A program made the position numbers and the translations under genes. A stretch of 64,000 nt of DNA from Acidovorax kalamii (GTDB taxonomy: Bacteria; Pseudomonadota; Gammaproteobacteria; Burkholderiales; Burkholderiaceae_C): contig NZ_NOIG01000013.1 in the NCBI RefSeq assembly GCF_002245625.1, forward strand, positions 62,001-126,000, in the 5' to 3' direction. The notes beneath the pieces are model-generated. The model was not told the DNA's origin. It saw only the letters and a program-made list of their open reading frames with translations, and made no database searches. Positions 1 to 10,107 of the stretch are shown here, one piece after another. The first letter of the stretch is position 1, and every line of letters starts with the position of its first letter.

Positions 1-295
1 ACCGGGCGGGATTGTGTCGGACCCGGCCACCTTCAACGAGTTGCTGGCGCACTGCACCACCGTCTGGCTGCGCGCAGCACCCGAAGAACACATGGGCCGC
101 GTGGTAGCCCAGGGCGACATGCGACCCATGGCGGCCAGCAGGGAAGCCATGGACGACCTCAAGCGCATACTGGACGGGCGCGCCGCCTTCTATTCCAAGG
201 CCGACATCACGATCGACACCTCGGGCCAGACGCCCGAGCAAAGCCTGGCCGCCCTGCACGCGGGCGTGCGCAAGGCCACAGCCCGGGCGGCCTGA
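1..295 (+). CDS. boxR: BoxR regulator, C-terminal end (partial)
   Basis: Only the last ~97 residues are present; the reading frame is open to the left edge, so the internal GTG at 14 is not the start. The segment (PGGIVSDPATFNELL, then TVWLRAAPEEHMGRV and VAQGDMRPMA) matches the shikimate-kinase-like C-terminal half of BoxR. BoxR proteins fuse an N-terminal HTH to this kinase-like domain, which senses benzoyl-CoA, and they repress the box genes. It lies directly upstream of and co-directional with boxC, with its expected operator in between. The stop is TGA at 293-295. Identity rests on the fragment plus context. Confidence 0.85.
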   Translation, partial: PGGIVSDPATFNELLAHCTTVWLRAAPEEHMGRVVAQGDMRPMAASREAMDDLKRILDGRAAFYSKADITIDTSGQTPEQSLAALHAGVRKATARAA

Positions 296-393
296 GCCCC
301 ACACCTGCCACGCCCCACACAGGGTGTGGCCCTGTCCGCCCAGCGCCGCCCTTTCCACCACGCGCCACCTCCTGACGAATCACCGCACAAACA

Positions 394-460
394 TGCATTG
401 ACTTGCCTGTTGATATGCATCATGATGCACATCAACAGGCAAAACATGCATTATTTTGCA
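394..460 (+). promoter_or_regulatory. BoxR-type operator: TGCA motifs in a palindrome
   Basis: Five TGCA tetramers lie at 394, 416, 426, 447 and 457. Two pairs form TGCA-N6-TGCA (416-429 and 447-460), the motif described for BoxR/BzdR operators in Azoarcus. The region 403-442 is a near-perfect palindrome centred between 422 and 423: 12-base arms (403-414 and 431-442) pair completely, and only 415/430 is mismatched in the whole structure. The 9-mer ACATGCATT is repeated directly at 391 and 444. The position between boxR and boxC and the overlap with the likely promoter fit a benzoyl-CoA-responsive repressor site. Confidence 0.75.
398..426 (+). promoter_or_regulatory. Candidate sigma70 promoter of boxCBA
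   Basis: TTGACT at 398-403 (5 of 6 matches to the -35 consensus) is followed after 17 bases by CATGAT at 421-426 (4 of 6 matches to -10). The candidate -10 sits at the centre of the large palindrome, so a bound repressor would block it. Inferred from spacing only. Confidence 0.4.
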
Positions 461-483
461 CAAACCCATTCCAAGGAGACGCC

Positions 484-2154
<1,671 letters not shown>

Positions 2155-2198
2155 CCCCACCCCAACCGTTCGGTTTTCCATCCCGCGAGGAGACATCC

Positions 2199-3626
2199 AT
2201 GAGCACCATCAACTACAGCGAGAAGATCCCCAACAACGTCAACCTGAGCGAAGACCGCACGCTGCAGCGCGCCCTGGAAGGCTGGCAGCCCAACTTCATC
2301 AACTGGTGGGACGACGTGGGCCCCGAGGGCTCGACCAACCATGAGGTCTATCTGCGCACCGCCGTGAGCGTGGACCCGAATGGCTGGGCACAGTTTGGCC
2401 ACGTGAAGATGCGCGACTACCGCTGGGGCATCTTCCTGAACCCCGGCGATACCAACCGAGAGATCCACTTTGGCGACCACAAGGGGGAAAAAGCCTGGCA
2501 GGACGTGCCCGGCGAGCACCGCGCCAACCTGCGCCGCATCATCGTGACGCAGGGCGACACCGAGCCCGCCTCGGTCGAGCAGCAGCGCCACCTGGGCCTG
2601 ACGGCGCCCAGCATGTACGACCTGCGCAATCTGTTCCAGATCAATGTGGAAGAAGGCCGCCACCTGTGGGCCATGGTCTACCTGCTGCACAAGCACTTTG
2701 GCCGCGACGGCCGCGAAGAGGCCGAGGCACTGCTGCAGCGCACCTCGGGCGACGTAGACAACCCGCGCATCCTGGGCGCGTTCAACGAGAAGACGCCCGA
2801 CTGGCTCGCGTTCTTCATGTTCACCTACTTCACCGACCGCGATGGCAAGTTCCAGCTGTCGGCCCTGGCTGAGAGCGCGTTTGACCCGCTGGCACGCACC
2901 ACCAAGTTCATGCTGACCGAGGAGGCCCACCACATGTTCGTGGGCGAGAGCGGCGTCTCGCGCGTGCTGTCGCGCACCGCGCAGGTGATGAACGACCTCA
3001 AGACCGACGACCCGGCCCAGGTGCGCGCAGCAGGCGCCATCGACCTCGGCACCATCCAACGTTATCTCAACTTCCACTACAGCGTGACCATCGATCTGTT
3101 CGGTGCCGACCAGTCGAGCAACGCCGCCACCTTCTACAGCTCGGGCCTCAAGGGCCGCTACGAAGAAGGCAAGCGAGGTGACGACCACATCCTCAAAGGC
3201 CAGACCTACAAGGTGCTGGAAGTGGTCAACGGCCAGTTGCAGGAGAAGGACGTGCCCATGCTCAACGCCTTGAACGAGGTGCTGCGCGACGACTTCATCA
3301 AGGACTCGATGGCCGGGGTGGGCCGCTGGAACAAGGTGCTGGAGAAAGCCGGCATCCCCACGCGCCTGGTCGTGCCACACAAGGCCTTCAACCGCCAGAT
3401 CGGCGCCCTCGCGGGCATCAAGATGTCGCCCGATGGCCGCGTGGTGAGCGAAGCGGAATGGACGGCGCGCAAGGCCGAATGGCTGCCCACGCCGGAGGAC
3501 TTTGCCTTTGTGGCCTCGCTGATGGGGCGTGTGGTCGAGCCTGGCAAATTTGCGGGCTGGATTGCTCCCCCGGTCATGGGTATCAACCGCCAACCCGTGG
3601 ACTTTGAATACGTCCGGTTCGGCTGA
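2199..3626 (+). CDS. boxB: Benzoyl-CoA 2,3-epoxidase oxygenase subunit BoxB
   Basis: BoxB is the di-iron component that inserts one oxygen atom into benzoyl-CoA to form the 2,3-epoxide, using electrons from BoxA. The product has 475 residues, full length for the family. Two carboxylate-histidine pairs typical of class I di-iron enzymes are visible: EEGRH around residues 151-155 and TEEAHH around residues 240-245. The start ATG follows GAGGAGA with good spacing. It lies between boxC and boxA in the usual box gene order, so it is almost certainly co-transcribed with them. Confidence 0.95.
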   Translation: MSTINYSEKIPNNVNLSEDRTLQRALEGWQPNFINWWDDVGPEGSTNHEVYLRTAVSVDPNGWAQFGHVKMRDYRWGIFLNPGDTNREIHFGDHKGEKAWQDVPGEHRANLRRIIVTQGDTEPASVEQQRHLGLTAPSMYDLRNLFQINVEEGRHLWAMVYLLHKHFGRDGREEAEALLQRTSGDVDNPRILGAFNEKTPDWLAFFMFTYFTDRDGKFQLSALAESAFDPLARTTKFMLTEEAHHMFVGESGVSRVLSRTAQVMNDLKTDDPAQVRAAGAIDLGTIQRYLNFHYSVTIDLFGADQSSNAATFYSSGLKGRYEEGKRGDDHILKGQTYKVLEVVNGQLQEKDVPMLNALNEVLRDDFIKDSMAGVGRWNKVLEKAGIPTRLVVPHKAFNRQIGALAGIKMSPDGRVVSEAEWTARKAEWLPTPEDFAFVASLMGRVVEPGKFAGWIAPPVMGINRQPVDFEYVRFG

Positions 3627-3772
3627 CCCACCCACACACCAGCGTTGCCCCGTTGCCCATACCAGGGAGCAGGGCAACATGGGCCGGGGCCCCACGTTTT
3701 TGCCGATAGCGCACCCCGCCCGCCTCCCGGTACAACCCCCATACCGACCGCGAGGCCTTCAGGAGAACAACC

Positions 3773-5041
3773 ATGGATATGGCCGTCCAGACCGCCGTCA
3801 TCAAGCAGCACCTGATCGACCCCGAGATCTGCATCCGCTGCAACACCTGCGAGGCCACCTGCCCGGTAGGTGCCATCACACACGACGACAACAACTACGT
3901 CGTGCGGGCCGATGTGTGCAACGGCTGCATGGCCTGCATCTCGCCCTGCCCCACAGGCTCCATCGACAACTGGCGCACCATGCCGCTGGCGCGCGCATAC
4001 ACGATTGAGGAGCAGTTCACCTGGGAAGAGCTGCCGCCCGAACTCCCGCCCGATGCGCTGACCGCCGAAGGTGTTGTGCCGCCCGTGGATGCCGTACCTA
4101 CCTCCGGCCCTGCCGCGCCCGTGGAACCGGGCACGCAAGCGTTCCGCTCGGCCCAGTACGGCGCCACGGTGCCGCCCTGGTCGGCTGCCCACCCCTACAC
4201 CAACCTGTTCCCGCCCAAAAGCCCTACCGAAGCCACCGTGGTCGGCAACTTCAACTGCACCGAGACGGGCTTCGAGAACGAGACCCACCACGTGGTGCTG
4301 GACTTTGGCAGCATGCCGTTCCCGGTGCTGGAGGGGCAGTCCATTGGCATCATCCCACCCGGCACCGATGCACTGGGCAAGGCGCACCACGCGCGCCAAT
4401 ACTCCATCGCCAGCCCGCGCAACGGCGAGCGGCCCGGGTACAACAACCTGGCCCTGACGGTGAAGCGCGTGACGCAGGACCATGACGGCCACCCTGTGCA
4501 GGGGATCGCCTCCAACTACATCTGCGACCTGAAGGTGGGCGACAAGGTGCAGGTGGTGGGGCCGTTTGGCAGCTCCTTCCTCATGCCCAACCACCCCCGC
4601 TCGCACATCGTGATGATCTGCACCGGCACGGGCAGCGCCCCCATGCGCGCCATGACCGAATGGCGGCGGCGCCTGCGCAACAGCGGCAAGTTCGAGGGCG
4701 GCAAGCTGATGCTGTTTTTCGGAGCCCGCACGCAGCAGGAGCTGCCGTACTTTGGCCCGCTGCAAAACCTGCCCAAGGATTTCATCGACATCAACCTGGC
4801 GTTCTCACGCACCGCCGGGCAGCCCAAGCGCTATGTGCAGGACCTGATGCGCGAGCGCGCCGCCGACCTGGCCGCGCTGCTGCAGGACGGCAGCAGCCAC
4901 TTCTATGTGTGTGGCCTGAAAAGCATGGAAGAAGGCGTGGTGATGGCCCTGCGCGACATTGCCAGCGAGGCCGGGCTGGACTGGGACACCGTGGGCGCGA
5001 CCCTGCAGCGCGAGGGCCGCCTGCACCTGGAAACCTACTGA
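3773..5041 (+). CDS. boxA: Benzoyl-CoA epoxidase reductase subunit BoxA
   Basis: BoxA passes electrons from NADPH through FAD and iron-sulfur clusters to BoxB. The 422-residue product starts with a double 4Fe-4S ferredoxin domain: cysteines 20, 23, 26, 30 in [12 protein letters not shown] and 49, 52, 55, 59 in [13 protein letters not shown] proline/alanine-rich linker follows, then a ferredoxin-NADP reductase module with an FAD-binding [12 protein letters not shown] motif and a nucleotide-binding [10 protein letters not shown] segment. It ends in the aromatic EGRLHLETY tail typical of such reductases. CAGGAGA precedes ATG 3773. A 146-base gap separates it from boxB. Confidence 0.95.
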   Translation: MDMAVQTAVIKQHLIDPEICIRCNTCEATCPVGAITHDDNNYVVRADVCNGCMACISPCPTGSIDNWRTMPLARAYTIEEQFTWEELPPELPPDALTAEGVVPPVDAVPTSGPAAPVEPGTQAFRSAQYGATVPPWSAAHPYTNLFPPKSPTEATVVGNFNCTETGFENETHHVVLDFGSMPFPVLEGQSIGIIPPGTDALGKAHHARQYSIASPRNGERPGYNNLALTVKRVTQDHDGHPVQGIASNYICDLKVGDKVQVVGPFGSSFLMPNHPRSHIVMICTGTGSAPMRAMTEWRRRLRNSGKFEGGKLMLFFGARTQQELPYFGPLQNLPKDFIDINLAFSRTAGQPKRYVQDLMRERAADLAALLQDGSSHFYVCGLKSMEEGVVMALRDIASEAGLDWDTVGATLQREGRLHLETY

Positions 5042-5280
5042 GCCCCCACTCCTTGGCGGCTCCCCCAAGCCCCGCCAGCCCTCCCTGGGTCATAGCGCCC
5101 CGGCGCAGGGCGCCTGCGGCCTCTCTGCGCCGCTTTTCCCATCTCTCCCAGGGGTTCCGGACATGTAACACCTGCAACGCCCTCCTGGCCCGGGCGGGCC
5201 GGTTCGGCGTTCCTGCGAAAATGGCGGGCTTTGCCCACTGGGGACCCGTTCCCTGATGCCCCTGCGCCCGGAGTGATCCA

Positions 5281-6105
5281 GTGCGGGGTGCCAGCACAGT
5301 GAATGGCCTCCACGGGATGTACCTGCACCACCGACTCAACAGCTCACGCCTTGTTGTCCTGCTCCAGCAATGGGCGCGGGACGATGGCGCGCGGGCGGCA
5401 CAGTTGCCGCAGCCCGATGTGGCGCAAACCCTGAGCCAGTGGCTGGGCACGGTGGACGCCGTACAGCTCAGCCGGGCGCTGCATGCCATCGAATCCTTGC
5501 CAGAGGCAGGGCGCGCAGGGGCCGGACCTGGCCTGGCCATCGACCTGGCCGCACTGGACCGTTTTGTCCAGAAGATCCAGGCGGACCTGTCCGCGCTGCT
5601 CACGGCCCGGACCGCAGCCCCCAAACCCCTGCGCGCGCGGGCCGACAACACGCCCGTGGCGCTGCCCGATCCCGAGGTCGATGCCGACTTTGGTGCCCAT
5701 GGCCCCCGCTACCTGGAGCTGCAGCGGCAGATGGACACGCGGCTGCTGGCCTTGCGGGCCCAGGTGCGCCATGCCATCGCCAAGGGCCGCCCCGCCCTGC
5801 GGCAGCTGGCGGCCCTGGATGCCGTCATGGAGCAGATGCTGGGCGCGCGCGAGCAGCGGCTGTGGGCGTCGCTGCCCAGCCACCTGGAGCGCCGCCTGGC
5901 CCACCGCCACCAGGCGCACCAGCAGGCGCTGCAAGCCCGGGGCCTGGCCGATGAGCCGCACCGCTGGCGCCAGCCAGGCGGCTGGCTGTGGGCTTTTGAA
6001 CAAGACATGCAGGCGCTGCTGCTGGCCGAGATGCAAGTGCGCCTGCTACCCATCACGGGGCTGCTGGAAGCCGCCCACAACGAGAAAACAGGACAACAGG
6101 AATGA
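5281..6105 (+). CDS. DUF3348 family protein
   Basis: The 274-residue cytoplasmic-looking protein matches the DUF3348 family of Burkholderiales; no function is established. It has no signal peptide or membrane segment and is rich in Ala, Leu, Arg and Gln, which suggests a helical protein. The start is uncertain: GTG 5281 has a GGAG about 9 bases upstream, while ATG 5317 (MYLHHRLNSSRLV) also fits the family's usual N-terminus. Its stop overlaps the start of the DUF802 gene (ATGA), so the two are translationally coupled. The constant association of this family with DUF802, OmpA and DUF2894 genes suggests a soluble partner or assembly factor for the membrane pair. Confidence 0.8.
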   Translation: MRGASTVNGLHGMYLHHRLNSSRLVVLLQQWARDDGARAAQLPQPDVAQTLSQWLGTVDAVQLSRALHAIESLPEAGRAGAGPGLAIDLAALDRFVQKIQADLSALLTARTAAPKPLRARADNTPVALPDPEVDADFGAHGPRYLELQRQMDTRLLALRAQVRHAIAKGRPALRQLAALDAVMEQMLGAREQRLWASLPSHLERRLAHRHQAHQQALQARGLADEPHRWRQPGGWLWAFEQDMQALLLAEMQVRLLPITGLLEAAHNEKTGQQE

Positions 6106-8807
6106 ACAAGAGTGTGATGCCCGCCGTCTTCGCCGTGGGCCTGGCGGCCGTGGGCTGGGTGGGCTGGGGCTTTGTCGGAACCAGCCCCCTGGCGCTGGCC
6201 ATGACGGCGGTGATTGGCGCGGTCTATGTGCTGGGGGCCTATGAGCTGTGGCAATTCCGCGCCGCCACCCAGTCCCTGGGGCGCGCGCTGACCGACGGCA
6301 CGGCAGGACCAGCACCGCTGGCCGACCTGAACGGCTGGCTGGGCCGCCTGGCCCCCGCGCTGCGCCACCCCGTGCGCCAGCGCATCGAAGGCGAGCGTGT
6401 GGCACTGCCAGGCCCCGCCCTCACGCCCTACCTGGTGGGCCTGCTGGTCATGCTGGGCATGCTGGGCACCTTCCTCGGCATGGTGATCACCTTCAGCGGC
6501 ACCATGTCTGCGCTGGAAACCTCGTCCAGCCTGGAGTCGATCCGCGCCGCGCTGTCGGCGCCCATCAAGGGGCTGGGCCTGTCGTTTGGCACCTCGGTGG
6601 CCGGTGTGGCCGCCTCGGCCATGCTGGGCCTGCTGTCGGCGCTGAGCCGCCGCGAGCGGCTGGCGGCCGTGCGCCTGCTGGATGCCCACATCCCCACCCT
6701 GTTCCGCCCCTTCTCGCCCGCCCATCGGCATGACGAGATGCTGCACGCCCTGCAGACACAGGCCCAGGCCCTGCCCCTGATCGCTGAGCGCCTGCAGGGC
6801 CTGGCGGAAGGGCTGGAGCGGCGCAACGAACAGCTGGGCACCCAGCTGGTGACGCAGCAGCAAGAATTTCACCGCGAAGCCGCTGCCGCCTACACCCAGC
6901 TGGCCAGCGCCGTGGGCACCTCGCTGCAAGACAGCCTGGGCGCCAGCGCACGCCAGGCCGGGGAGGCCATCCGCCCCGTGGTGGAGCAAGCCATGGCCAC
7001 CCTGGCCCAAGAGGCCCAGCGCTCGCACGACCGCCTGCGCGCCACCACCGATGCGCAGATGCAGGCGCTGTCGGGCCAATGGGAGGGTACGGCCCGCCAG
7101 GTGGCCGACACCTGGATCACCGCCTTGCAAAGCCACAGCCAGACCCAATCCACGCTGGTGGCCCAACTGGAGCAGTCCCTGCAGACCGTGACCCAGGCGT
7201 TTGACCAGCGCTCCAGCGCCCTGCTGGCCTCGCTGCAGGCATCGGCCACCCAGTTGCAAACCGCACAGGCCGCCGCCGATGCGCAGCGCCTGGAAGGCTG
7301 GCGCGACGCCCTGAACGGCATGGCCACCACACTCGCCGCCGAATGGCAGCAGGCCAGCGCCCAGACGGTGGCACAGCAGCAGGGCGTGGGCCAGGCGCTG
7401 GAGGGCGCTGCCGCGCAGATCGGCCACACCCTGCACAGCGCCACCCAGGCGTTCGACCAGCGCGCAGACGCCCTGCTCGCCGCCCTGCAAGACACCGTGG
7501 CCCAATCGCACGCGGCCCAGCTGGCGGCCGACCAGCAGCGCACGGAGGGCTGGAGCCGCACCATGGAAGGCCTGGCCAGCACCCTCAGTGCCGAATGGCA
7601 AAAGGTGGGCGCACACACCGTGGCGCAACAGCAAGCAGCCTGCCAGGCACTCGAAGGCACGGCCACCCAGATCGGCCACACGCTGCAAACCGCCAGCCAG
7701 GCACTCGACCAGCGCTCCAGCGCCTGGCTGGAGGCCCTGAACAACACCGTGGCCCAATCGCACACCACCCAGCTCGCCGCCGACCAGCAGCGGCTGGAGG
7801 CCTGGAGCCGCTCCATGGACGGCATGGCAGGCGCCCTGACGGCCGAGTGGCAGCGTGTGGGCGAGCAAGCGGTGGCCCAGCAGCAGGGCGTGTGCCAGGC
7901 GCTGGAGGCCACCGCCACCCAGGTCACCGAGCGCATGACCGAGCAGGTGGCGCGCACCCTGGGCAGCACGGCGGCGCTGATGGAGCAGTCGGACACCCTG
8001 CTGCGCACGCGCCTTGCCACCGAGGCCCAGTGGGTGCAGGCCCAGGGCCAGCGCATGGACGAACTCACCAGCGTGTGGCGCACCGAGCTGCAGGCCCTGC
8101 GCGACGCCGAAGCCCAGCGCGGCCAGGCCGCCGTGGAGCGGCTCGACACGCTGCAGGCCGCCGTCGCACAGCACCTGGCCACGCTCGGGTCGGCGCTGGA
8201 GGCGCCGCTCACGCGCCTGCTGCAGACCGCATCCGACGTGCCGCAGGCTGCGGCCGAGGTCATCACCCAGCTGCGCCAGGAGATGGCGCGCATGAGCGAG
8301 CGCGACAACACCGCGCTGGCCGAGCGCACCGCCATGGTGGAGCAGCTGGGCACCCTGCTGCACGCCGTGAACGATGCCGCCGTGCAGCAGCGCGCGGCCA
8401 TCGACGCCCTGGTCGGCTCCGCCGCCCGGGTACTGGAACAGGCGGGCGACCAGTTTGCCCAGGCGCTGGGCGCACAGGCTGGCAAAGTGGACGAAGTGGC
8501 CGCCCATGTGGCTGCCAGCGCGGTGGAGCTGTCCAGCCTGGGCGAGGCTTTCGGTCATGGCGTGGGCCTGTTCAGCGCCAGCAACGACAAGCTGGTGGAA
8601 GGCCTGCAGAGCATCGAGGGCGCCATCAGCCAGTCGATGAACCGCAGCGACGAACAACTGGCCTACTACGTGGCCCAGGCGCGCGAGGTGATTGACCTGA
8701 GCATCAGCGCCCAGCAGGGCATTGTGGAAGACCTGCGCAGGCTGCATGGCAACGCGGGCCGACCTGCCAGCGTGGCCACAGCAGTGGCCGAGGGAGCCGC
8801 CGCGTGA
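6102..8807 (+). CDS. DUF802 protein: MotA/ExbB-like membrane protein with long tail
   Basis: The 901-residue protein has two N-terminal membrane segments (about residues 5-45), then a second pair around residues 107-185 separated by a polar stretch. The second pair carries proton-channel hallmarks of MotA/TolQ/ExbB proteins: GMLGTFLGMV in one helix and SFGTSVAGVAASAMLG in the next. The remaining ~650 residues are Ala/Gln/Glu-rich, almost certainly a long coiled-coil cytoplasmic tail, and include three tandem 84-residue repeats. This layout (ion-channel head, very long tail, OmpA-type partner next door) resembles ZorA of the Zorya defence system more than flagellar MotA. The function is unproven. 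It overlaps both neighbouring genes. Confidence 0.85.
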   Translation: MNKSVMPAVFAVGLAAVGWVGWGFVGTSPLALAMTAVIGAVYVLGAYELWQFRAATQSLGRALTDGTAGPAPLADLNGWLGRLAPALRHPVRQRIEGERVALPGPALTPYLVGLLVMLGMLGTFLGMVITFSGTMSALETSSSLESIRAALSAPIKGLGLSFGTSVAGVAASAMLGLLSALSRRERLAAVRLLDAHIPTLFRPFSPAHRHDEMLHALQTQAQALPLIAERLQGLAEGLERRNEQLGTQLVTQQQEFHREAAAAYTQLASAVGTSLQDSLGASARQAGEAIRPVVEQAMATLAQEAQRSHDRLRATTDAQMQALSGQWEGTARQVADTWITALQSHSQTQSTLVAQLEQSLQTVTQAFDQRSSALLASLQASATQLQTAQAAADAQRLEGWRDALNGMATTLAAEWQQASAQTVAQQQGVGQALEGAAAQIGHTLHSATQAFDQRADALLAALQDTVAQSHAAQLAADQQRTEGWSRTMEGLASTLSAEWQKVGAHTVAQQQAACQALEGTATQIGHTLQTASQALDQRSSAWLEALNNTVAQSHTTQLAADQQRLEAWSRSMDGMAGALTAEWQRVGEQAVAQQQGVCQALEATATQVTERMTEQVARTLGSTAALMEQSDTLLRTRLATEAQWVQAQGQRMDELTSVWRTELQALRDAEAQRGQAAVERLDTLQAAVAQHLATLGSALEAPLTRLLQTASDVPQAAAEVITQLRQEMARMSERDNTALAERTAMVEQLGTLLHAVNDAAVQQRAAIDALVGSAARVLEQAGDQFAQALGAQAGKVDEVAAHVAASAVELSSLGEAFGHGVGLFSASNDKLVEGLQSIEGAISQSMNRSDEQLAYYVAQAREVIDLSISAQQGIVEDLRRLHGNAGRPASVATAVAEGAAA
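7191..7946 (+). repeat. Three tandem 252-bp (84-residue) in-frame repeats
   Basis: Units start at 7191, 7443 and 7695, encoding residues 364-447, 448-531 and 532-615 of the DUF802 protein. Each begins (T/S)QA(F/L)DQR and contains an AAEWQQ/SAEWQK/TAEWQR segment followed by VAQQQ and a QALE(G/A) motif. The exact 252-base period with no indels implies recent in-frame duplication or strong length constraint on the coiled-coil tail. Confidence 0.9.
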
Positions 8808-9463
8808 CCGGCCTGGACGACACCCTGGACGACAGCGCCGAACCCACCGCCCCCGTGTGGGCGGTATTCGGCGACCTCATGGCCGGTTTGCTGGGCGCGT
8901 TCGTGCTGATTCTGGCCGGGGTGCTGGTGGTGCAGATCGACCTGGTGGCCAGCCTCAAGCAGGAGGTGGAAAAGCGCCAGCAGGAAGAACAGCGCCGCAT
9001 GGCGCTGGAGAAAGCATTGGCCATTCCGCTGGCCAGCGGCCGCGTCACGGTGAACAACGGCCGCATCGGCATCAGCGGCAGCGTGCTGTTTGCCACGGGC
9101 TCCGACGAGCTGCGCCCCGAAGGCCGCCAGCTGCTCAAGAGCCTGGTGCAGCCCCTGCAGGTCTACCTGCGCGAGCGCGATGAAATGCTGATGGTGAGCG
9201 GCTTCACCGACAACACCACGCTGCTGCGCGGCCCCCACCAGCGTTTTGCCGACAACCTGGAGCTGTCGGCCCAGCGGGCCCTCACGGTGGCCCGCGCGCT
9301 CATCGACGAGGGCATGCCCTCGTCCCAGGTGTTTGCCGCCGCATTTGGCGCCGAGCAGCCCGTGGCCGACAACGCCGATGAAAAGGGTCGCGCGCAGAAC
9401 CGGCGCGTGGAAATGGCCCCGGTGCCCAAGGCCTCGAACACACCAGCCCCGCGCCATGAATGA
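8804..9463 (+). CDS. OmpA/MotB-like peptidoglycan-binding membrane protein
   Basis: The 219-residue protein has a short acidic N-terminus, one membrane helix (about residues 18-42) and a C-terminal OmpA domain (LFATGSDELRPEG, GFTDNT, NLELSAQRA, GRAQNRRVEM). The helix begins VWAVFGDLMAGLLGAF, placing Asp24 where MotB and ZorB carry the proton-binding aspartate. This supports a stator-type partner of the DUF802 protein, anchored to peptidoglycan. It starts with GTG at 8804, overlapping the DUF802 stop (GTGA), which argues for coupled translation and fixed stoichiometry. It is much shorter than flagellar MotB, and there are no flagellar genes nearby. Confidence 0.85.
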   Translation: MTGLDDTLDDSAEPTAPVWAVFGDLMAGLLGAFVLILAGVLVVQIDLVASLKQEVEKRQQEEQRRMALEKALAIPLASGRVTVNNGRIGISGSVLFATGSDELRPEGRQLLKSLVQPLQVYLRERDEMLMVSGFTDNTTLLRGPHQRFADNLELSAQRALTVARALIDEGMPSSQVFAAAFGAEQPVADNADEKGRAQNRRVEMAPVPKASNTPAPRHE

Positions 9464-10085
9464 ACAGCCCGGCGAGGCCATGCTGGAGACGCTGCGCGCC
9501 GAAGGCTTACAGCGCCACAACCCGGCCCGCTTCCACTACCTGGAGGTGTTGGCGCAGCGCCTGCCGGGCCAGCCCGCAGCCGTGCAGCAGGTGCTGGCGC
9601 AGCGGCTGGAGCAGGCCGTGGCCACCTATGCCTGCGAGGCCCGGTCTGCCGCCACCGCAGCGGCGGCACCCGGCACGGGGGCGACCCCGGCAACCGCTGC
9701 GCCATCCCCCCTGGCCCGGCTCAACCGCGAGCTGAGGGCCCGCGCATCGGCCGAGCCCCATGCCGACACCACCGACGCCTTGCACGCCAGCGCAGGCACA
9801 CACCTGCCCGACATGAAAAGCGTGCGCCAGTTCAGCGAGGTCTGGTCCAAGATCTCGGCCGAGCAGCAGGTGGTGCAGGCCCTGCACCGGGGGCCCGAAA
9901 ACGCGGGCCCGCTGAACTCGCACAAGCTGGTGCTGCGCTCGCTGAGCCTGATGCGCGCGCTGTCGCCCGACTACCTGCGGCGCTTCATGTCCCAGATGGA
10001 TGCCCTGCTGTGGCTCGACCAGGCAGGCACCCGGGCGCCCGCACAGGCCGCGCGCGCCCCGCGCAAGGGACGCGGCAAGGTCTAA
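9456..10085 (+). CDS. DUF2894 family protein
   Basis: The 209-residue protein belongs to DUF2894, a Burkholderiales family of unknown function found next to DUF802/OmpA genes. No signal peptide or membrane helix is seen. A conserved-looking C-terminal part (VRQFSEVWSKISAEQQV, NSHKLVLRSLSLM, LSPDYLRRFMSQMDALLWL) follows an Ala/Pro-rich variable linker. The start ATG lies inside the end of the OmpA gene (8-base overlap, ATGAATGA). As the last gene of the four-gene unit it may be a cytoplasmic effector or regulator of the motor-like pair; this is inference. Confidence 0.8.
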   Translation: MNEQPGEAMLETLRAEGLQRHNPARFHYLEVLAQRLPGQPAAVQQVLAQRLEQAVATYACEARSAATAAAAPGTGATPATAAPSPLARLNRELRARASAEPHADTTDALHASAGTHLPDMKSVRQFSEVWSKISAEQQVVQALHRGPENAGPLNSHKLVLRSLSLMRALSPDYLRRFMSQMDALLWLDQAGTRAPAQAARAPRKGRGKV

Positions 10086-10107
10086 GCCCCCTCCCTGGCA
10101 GCCCTGG

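Noticed and set aside
5709..8747. Very long minus-strand open frame opposite the DUF802 gene
   Set aside because: It mirrors a GC-rich, repeat-containing coding region, has no ribosome binding site and no family features; the plus-strand protein has clear domains and coupled neighbours.
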